From Corythucha ciliata (Eukaryota; Arthropoda; Insecta; Hemiptera; Tingidae): DNA of 64,000 bases. Positions within the stretch are counted from its first letter, which is position 1. Every line of letters starts with the position of its first letter. The notes under the pieces were generated by a model. That model ran no database searches. It was not told where the DNA came from and was given only the letters and a program-made list of their open reading frames with translations. Of this stretch, positions 59,901 to 64,000 are shown piece after piece. The stretch lies in the NCBI GenBank assembly GCA_038030265.1, contig CM075939.1, positions 12,815,253-12,879,252 on the forward strand, given 5' to 3'. Made by a program: the position numbers and the translations under genes.

Positions 59901-62900
59901 GGTAACTTTTCAAGACCCGTAGCACTCAAATACCGGTGATTCGTACTTGGTTAAAAAAAAATGAGAGGGGAGGTTGTACGAAAGATTCTTTGAGTAAACT
60001 GGGAAAATATCAGGATATTTTAAAAAATGTCAGTTTTTGACAACTGTTCAAAGCTAGACTACATTGGCCATGGTGCTCCCAGCGCCGGACAAATTCCTCT
60101 AAAACTGAGTGAAGTAACTTAGTTTAACACTTCATGCTTATTTTACTCCTGTCCTTCGCAATGTTTCGAGAAAAATCCATTGTTATACCAAAAAATGAGG
60201 CAATTAAGCCCATTTTGAGTGCCTACAAGAAGATCAAGAGCCATTCCTAAAACTTTTTTTTTCAGCTTAATTCACTTTTACTACGCTAATCTATGAGGAA
60301 AGACAAATAAAAGTGGAATAAGCTGAAAAAAACATTCTTGGAATAGCTTTCGTATCTTTTTTTAGGCACTCCAAATGGCCTTAATTGCCTCATTTTTTGG
60401 TATAACAATGGATTTTTATCAAAACATTGCGAAGGGCAGGAGTAAAATAAGCATGAAGTATTAAACTAAGTTACTTCACTCAGTTTTAGAGGAATTTGTC
60501 CGGCGCTGGGAGCACCATGGCCAATGTAGTCTAGCTTTGAACAGTTGTCAAAAACTGACATTTTTTAAAATATCCTGATATTTTCCCAGTTTACTCAAAG
60601 AATCTTTCACTATTATTGGACAAAATGTCTTTACTCACACAGAAAAAAGGGTGCTCTTTTCAGTGGTGTCATTGGATTTAACCTAGGACGCTTACTTCCC
60701 ATGTTACACCTGTTTTTGTTGCGAAAACCCGTGATGTGCTGAAAACAACAAATTGATTATCTCGGCTAGGAAACGAAATCTGACCTTAGGACATAGGACA
60801 CTTTTTGTTGCATTTTGGACGTACAACCTCCCCTCTCATTTTTTTTTAACCAAGTACGAATCACCGGTATTTGAGTGCTACGGGTCTTGAAAAGTTACCC
60901 TACCAATAAAATCTCGCTTTTTGGCGAGATGAAGTATTTTGTTGACTGGTTGTATTTCCTGAACTAACAGACCCAAGATGCTCGGGCTGGGCTTTAATTG
61001 TAGCATATTTAGTAGGCTTTAACAATGTATACTGTGGTCATACTCGAAAAGCGCTTTCTTCTGGTAGTTTTGTTAAAAAAAAGAGAAAAAAGTGATGAAA
61101 TTTCTTGGTTTTTCGAGTGCCACGAGTTGAGCACAAGGTTTTGAGGGTTGCAAACTTGAGTAATAACTGCTCTCATTGGTCCTAACAACACGCGAATAAA
61201 AAATTAATTACATGCATGTTTGCGATTTACCTAGTTTTTTTTGTCTATATTGACTGGTCTAATTTATCCATTTATTTCTGTCAAAAAATCATCATTTTTA
61301 AATTATAAATTTCACGACACTTAATTCGTGAATTAGTGATGTTTCTCAATTTTAGCTGCGAATTTTCGTTTTTTCTAAATTTTAGCAGCGTGGTAGCGCC
61401 TCCAACCCGTGCATTACCTACTGAGTTTCGTCAATTTTTGCCAAGAATCGGCGTTTGACTCAATTTAAGCTGCAAATTAGCAATTTTTTTCCATTTTTAA
61501 CTGAGAATTAGCTCTTTTCCCCCAAATTGAACTGAAAATTAAGGTTTTTCTTCATTTTAGCTGCGCTAATTGGTGATTATTCTCAATTTTTACCGCGAAT
61601 TAGTGATTTTTTTCATTTTGTATCCGCGAATTAACGTTTTTCCATAACTTTATATCTGCAAATGGCAAATTAGCGATTTTCCCCCATTTCAGCTGTGAAA
61701 TAGCGTTTTATGCTAATTTTGTGGCCATTTAGCATCCTATTCTCTTTTTCATACGCGAATGAGCGATTTTACGCCATTTCAGTTGTGAATTTGCCATTTT
61801 TTGTTCAATTTTAACCTGAAAGAGCCTTTTATTTGTCAATATAGCGTGTTTTCTCAACTTTAACCGCCGGGTTTGCCCAAATACAACACTTTTGCGTTGA
61901 TTTCCACAATTTATTCGTAGAATGGCCTCCATGTACCGCGAATCAGCGATTTTTTTTCTTTATTTTAGTCTGGAAGTTGCATCGCGGGACCACGAATCGC
62001 AGGCATTAGCGAATTAGCCAAATTAGCAAACTATGACTATCCGGGGTTCCCCGTGACCGGCAACCGGCGATTCCTTCCCGAGACCCAAAAAGCTTGGCGA
62101 TTCCTTCCCTTAATAGGTTCGACAATTCCTACCGGTCACTCAATTCCTTCCCCTGTCAAATTGGCGATTCCTTCCCACTCACTCAATTGCCTCCCGGAGT
62201 GCAGGTTCGTTTCTTAGCGAAAATAGCGATATTGCAAAATAGCCTTTATTGCAACCTATTGCACGGTGTAGCAAAAGTCATTATAACAACGTCCTTAGCA
62301 GCATTATGAATCGCTATTTCAAAGTCCACTACGCAAGTGTTCGGTTGCAGATCTTTGCCTGTTATCTCCTTCGTTTTCGCTGTAAGTGACGCTAGGCATG
62401 TATGTAGGTGCTGTTCCTTCCCGGGGAGCAAACAGAATGCAAGGGGCAAATACTGTGTCGGCAGCACCAGGGTCCATCATTGATGACGATTACAATCAAA
62501 CTACCGACCTCAACCTTCAACTCCTCCTGCCGGCTGTACCTTATCATGTTTACATCCGTCTCAGAGTCCATAATCTGATGCAGTAAGTAATCCTTATCTC
62601 CCTTTTCAAACCTTTACTCCTTCTTGACTGGATGACAAAAATTAGCCAAATTAGCAAAGACCCCGGACATTTCGCAACCCTACTCATGCGACGCGTTTGG
62701 CATCATAGGCCTATGCTGTTTCTGCTTCGTATCTCAAAGATCTGTTCTGACGTTCGATTGTGACAGTGAACAAGAGCAAGACGCTTGCGTGTTCCACAAA
62801 TCCAGCTTTTGGGTAATTGGTAATTGAAAAAGTAATTCAATTACAGTAATCGTAATTTGTAATTATTCGTGGAAGAGAAAATTAATTGGTAATTTGTAAT

Positions 62901-63352
62901 TAATCCTCTTTTTTGGAAGTAGAGTGTAATTTGTAATTAATTACTCAAAAAGCTGTAATTTGGCCACCCCTGGGCACTGGTCCGTACAACCCACCACTCC
63001 GATAATATTTTACGGTAGTTTTACATCTTACCTGTTTTCTTACAAAAGATCCCATCATTCCACAGTCGGCACTCACGAACACCAGACTGTCCTGACCGTC
63101 GTTCAAGATGAACGTCCTCGCGAACTGTCTCAAATGGATACCCTGCCCTGTTTGTTCCACATTAGCGTAGCCCATCTGTGCAAAAAAAAAACAACACTCA
63201 TTCCATTCGGTTAGGGCGGGGGGTGGGGCGATACTCACGAATGGAACTTCAACCGGGGGACCGGTCATATCCGCTATGCCGACGCCAATTTGATAGTGTT
63301 GGCATTGAACTGAGTTGATGCCAGCGAAAATTAGAAGAGCAATCAAGGCCAT
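44935..63352 (-). CDS. CDase: Neutral ceramidase, 13 exons
   Basis: Hydrolyses ceramide to sphingosine and fatty acid. Exons join in frame: 63352-63239, 63175-63032, 47830-47654, 47350-47223, 47092-46888, 46807-46598, 46530-46411, 46338-46144, 46071-45850, 45774-45679, 45600-45436, 45379-45264, 45118-44935. The product is 691 aa, full family length. Residues 1-17 are a signal peptide (ends VQC/QHYQ). Family landmarks are all present: SGTHTHS (zinc His 110 and 112), NRSP with the nucleophile Ser174, AVHPTSMNN (His219), PGEFTT (Glu461) and NTYSDYITT (Tyr497 region). The C-terminal immunoglobulin-like domain ends GASARFEVIRS. Intron 2 is 15.2 kb; the others are 63-303 bp. The phase across intron 2 is exact (VRKQ/VLVKL). 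The gene appears intact. Confidence 0.94.
47831..49389. other. Ceramidase intron 2, 3' part; no array
   Basis: No gene or array was seen. A hairpin of TCAGCTCGATTTC and its complement with a ~22-bp loop lies at about 48850-48898. C runs occur near 48485-48500, and a G run at 49250-49258. ORFs at 48988-49384 have no support. Confidence 0.4.
49390..50480 (-). repeat. Family-B array, A-rich strand, in ceramidase intron 2
   Basis: Diverged GCTAAAATTGAGAAAAACGC units with a gaagaagaagaacgacaaca-type (GAA)n/(CAA)n microsatellite at about 49990-50025. Sense to the ceramidase transcript, the units are T-rich. Confidence 0.75.
50630..51510 (+). repeat. Degenerate ~30-bp array, family E
   Basis: Units close to AAAAACCAAATTTCGTGGGT + TTGGCTC recur, with a spacer at about 50720-50960 holding a cgtttgtttacgtttgtttag motif repeated several times. 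Long G runs occur at 51006-51016 and 51300-51312. Confidence 0.6.
51511..52656 (+). repeat. Family-B array, T-rich strand
   Basis: About 35 diverged units such as TTTTCTCAATTTTAGACGTGAATTAGC. Larger sub-repeats are visible: aaattaggatgccccgca with its flanks occurs at about 51782 and 52212. It ends at a palindromic strand switch. Confidence 0.78.
52627..52700. repeat. Palindromic strand-switch point of family-B array
   Basis: Two 30-bp perfect inverted arms (52627-52656 and 52671-52700), starting GCTTTTTCCTTATTTTAGGA, flank a 14-bp loop. Imperfect inverted similarity continues outward to about 52550 and 52770, including tatgataaaatcgcat. The array is T-rich to the left and A-rich to the right. 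Confidence 0.82.
52701..53875 (-). repeat. Family-B array, A-rich strand
   Basis: It continues from the palindrome with GCTAAAATTAAGAAAAACG-type units to about 53875. A short T-rich stretch around 52790-52990 shows local mixing of orientation. Confidence 0.72.
53878..54420 (+). other. Unrecognised 180-codon ORF in ceramidase intron 2
   Basis: This open frame lies just after the array, on the strand opposite to ceramidase, and is less AT-rich than its surroundings. The predicted protein is rich in His, Pro and Ser and matches no family I know. The start overlaps array sequence (GTGGCTAATATCAGG), which argues against it being a real initiation site. It may be a fragment of single-copy or regulatory DNA; gaccaccaatcggtgacgta near 54233 contains CCAAT and TGACGTA boxes. 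Confidence 0.15.
54690..54890 (+). other. Possible stranded exon-like fragment
   Basis: An acceptor-like ttgtattttag is followed by an open frame of about 57 codons reading FKVPFVKSIPILTTEDG and ARWLLYENLPSLFDDPTL. The composition looks protein-like, but I cannot assign a family. It could be a piece of an unknown mobile element. From 54900 to 55520 nothing else is recognised apart from a short caaattcaaatcagt direct repeat at 55027-55075. Confidence 0.2.
55520..55640 (+). repeat. Family-B array fragment
   Basis: A few T-rich B units precede the MITE at 55641; the array resumes at 56088. Confidence 0.55.
55641..56087. mobile_element. MITE with AATGGGGAACTTGCA ends, copy 2
   Basis: Colinear with 11517-11945. 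Both ends are intact (AATGGGGAACTTGCA and TGCAAGTTCCCCATT). It is inserted in a family-B array, cutting a tttagctgcc/tgctatttt junction. An extra block (cttcagaagacgatggatgg) at about 55775 is missing from copy 1. Confidence 0.78.
56088..56950 (+). repeat. Family-B array, T-rich strand
   Basis: Units such as GAATTAGCGATTTTTCTCAATTTCATCC. The spacer 56950-57180 after it is unassigned and ends the T-rich run. Confidence 0.75.
57180..58245 (-). repeat. Family-B array, A-rich strand
   Basis: Units such as GCTAAAATTGAGAAAAATGAC; for example, several consecutive units at 57640-57720. It switches to the T-rich form at about 58245 (cgcggctaagtatgcgcattttctcaac). Confidence 0.75.
58246..59510 (+). 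repeat. Family-B array, T-rich strand, split by a MITE
   Basis: T-rich B units run at 58246-58540 and 58965-59510, either side of the inverted-repeat element at 58542-58959. Confidence 0.75.
58542..58959. mobile_element. 418-bp MITE with ~125-bp inverted repeats
   Basis: The left arm AAAAAAAAGTTTTGTTCCGA and the right arm are inverted and continue through cagcagcctgt(t/c)ggg, gtgcatttcattcatgcgac and gatatcaatcaa. The centre (58680-58830) is single-copy. The motif agtgcatttcattca is also directly repeated just outside the left end. Confidence 0.78.
59551..61259. mobile_element. 1.7-kb foldback element with TA target duplication
   Basis: Ends GGCCAGTCAATATA and TATATTGACTGGTC are inverted and flanked by TA (59549-59550 and 61260-61261). 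The left arm is about 59551-60285 and the right about 60310-61259. They match over roughly 700 bp of paired arm around a centre at about 60290. The right arm carries about 220 bp extra (60607-60829) that interrupts gtac/ctttc pairing. No transposase is visible. TA duplication suggests Tc1/mariner-type mobilisation. Confidence 0.8.
61310..61990 (+). repeat. Family-B array, T-rich strand, last block
   Basis: Units such as GAATTAGTGATTTTTTTCATTTTGTATCC to about 61990. It is the closest array to ceramidase exon 2. Confidence 0.75.
61991..63031. other. Intron 2, 5' part: short repeats and a hAT-like terminus
   Basis: A ggcgattccttccc motif recurs four times at 62066-62180. A (G)TAATTTGTAATTA-rich tract at 62815-62960 ends in ggccacccctg, the reverse of a CAGGGGTGGCC hAT-type end; no matching left end was found. 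ORFs at 62094-62586 have no family support. Confidence 0.4.
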
Positions 63353-64000
63353 ACCTGTCGGGGGGGGGGGGGGCAGAATTGGAGCGTAGTATTAACAAAA
63401 GTATAAAAAAAGGACTATTTAAAGAAAGTGGAAAGGTAAATGCGACAATCGATCAATCGCAGAATTAAATAAAAGGTCTGTCTTTACCTAAAAACAAAAA
63501 AAACACAACGCTGAAGCGATTTATACTTCATTTAACAAATAGAACGGCGATTTTTAACTCAAAGGGCAAACACAGAAGGGGGAGGGGGGATTCGGGTCCA
63601 CAATAACTTAATAAGCTGCTCTCATTTTTCCGAAGGGGAAGACAAAGGTGCGAGGACGGGCTTTATGCATAATTCAGACATTCTCATGTTACGACACACA
63701 CACTTGTCTGCCCCGACCCTATTTTTATCGGCTCCTCCTCCTGCGCTATATTCGTTTTTTTTGTTGAAAAGATTGATCGTCGTGGAGCATTGGAATTGGA
63801 ATAGAGAGAAAATAAGGAGAGGCAAAAAAAAATAATTGTGTCTCTTATAAACAAGCCTCGACGTCCCCTCGCCACAGGATAAGTGCGTTGAAGTTATGCC
63901 TTTCCTCTTTTTCAGTACACCTTTTCATTATTTCATTTCGAAAACTTGCGCCACTCAACCTTAATTGAAAAACAGGTGCTTTTGACAGTATATAAGAGAG
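63353..64000. promoter_or_regulatory. Upstream region of the ceramidase gene
   Basis: Just before the ATG the minus strand reads a 13-14-C run followed by gacag/gtATG, which resembles a splice acceptor, so a 5' untranslated exon may lie upstream. TATAAAT on the minus strand at 63519-63525 is a candidate TATA box. No other gene is supported to the window end. Confidence 0.35.

Noticed and set aside
1..64000. tRNA, rRNA or bacterial endosymbiont genes
   Set aside because: No tRNA cloverleaf, rRNA segment or bacterial-type operon was recognised by eye; a tRNAscan/Infernal run would be needed to exclude small ones.

Overview
This window is invertebrate nuclear DNA, most likely from an arthropod. 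It is AT-rich, and its genes have short GT-AG introns, secretory signal peptides and TATA boxes. The mobile elements are animal types: jockey-like LINEs, hAT-like elements, a TTAA-flanked MITE and foldback elements. I cannot name the order or species from sequence alone. About 5 kb is host coding sequence; the rest is repeats and transposon debris, much of it nested.

Region 1 (1-20.7 kb) is repeat-dominated. It opens with a duplicated ~250-bp head sequence and a degenerate array of ~20-bp monomers (family A) split by a TTAA-flanked MITE. Then come an RT relic, short arrays of ~30-bp monomers (families B and C) and TGAGGAAGTAAC-ended MITEs. Two near-identical copies of a dead jockey-like LINE (minus strand) follow, created by a tandem duplication (5679-13547 and 13548-19286). 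Copy 1 later received a 3.5-kb long-TIR element with an 8-bp target duplication. Copy 2 later received a 140-bp MITE and a 1.23-kb hAT-like element. The region closes with a second family-A array in the opposite orientation.

Region 2 (20.7-27.6 kb) is a 4.5-kb hAT-like element (22253-26758, 8-bp target duplication). It is packed with nested repeats and splits an older, different LINE RT relic.

Region 3 (27.64-43.56 kb) is a tandem duplication with a 4-bp microhomology junction. Each unit carries an intact 8-exon purple acid phosphatase gene (439 aa, minus strand), a LINE ORF1 relic and long degenerate arrays of families B and F.

Region 4 (44.9-63.4 kb) is one complete 13-exon neutral ceramidase gene (691 aa, minus strand). 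Exons 1-2 lie at 63 kb and exons 3-13 at 45-47.8 kb. The 15.2-kb intron between them is filled with family-B arrays that switch strand several times, plus two large inverted-repeat elements.

The three host genes encode putative secreted or lysosomal-type hydrolases and share a strand; no operon-like relation is implied. The most unusual content is the set of very long, highly diverged ~20-37-bp arrays. They fall into several monomer families with related head sequences, switch strand, and have at least one near-perfect palindromic switch point (52.6 kb).
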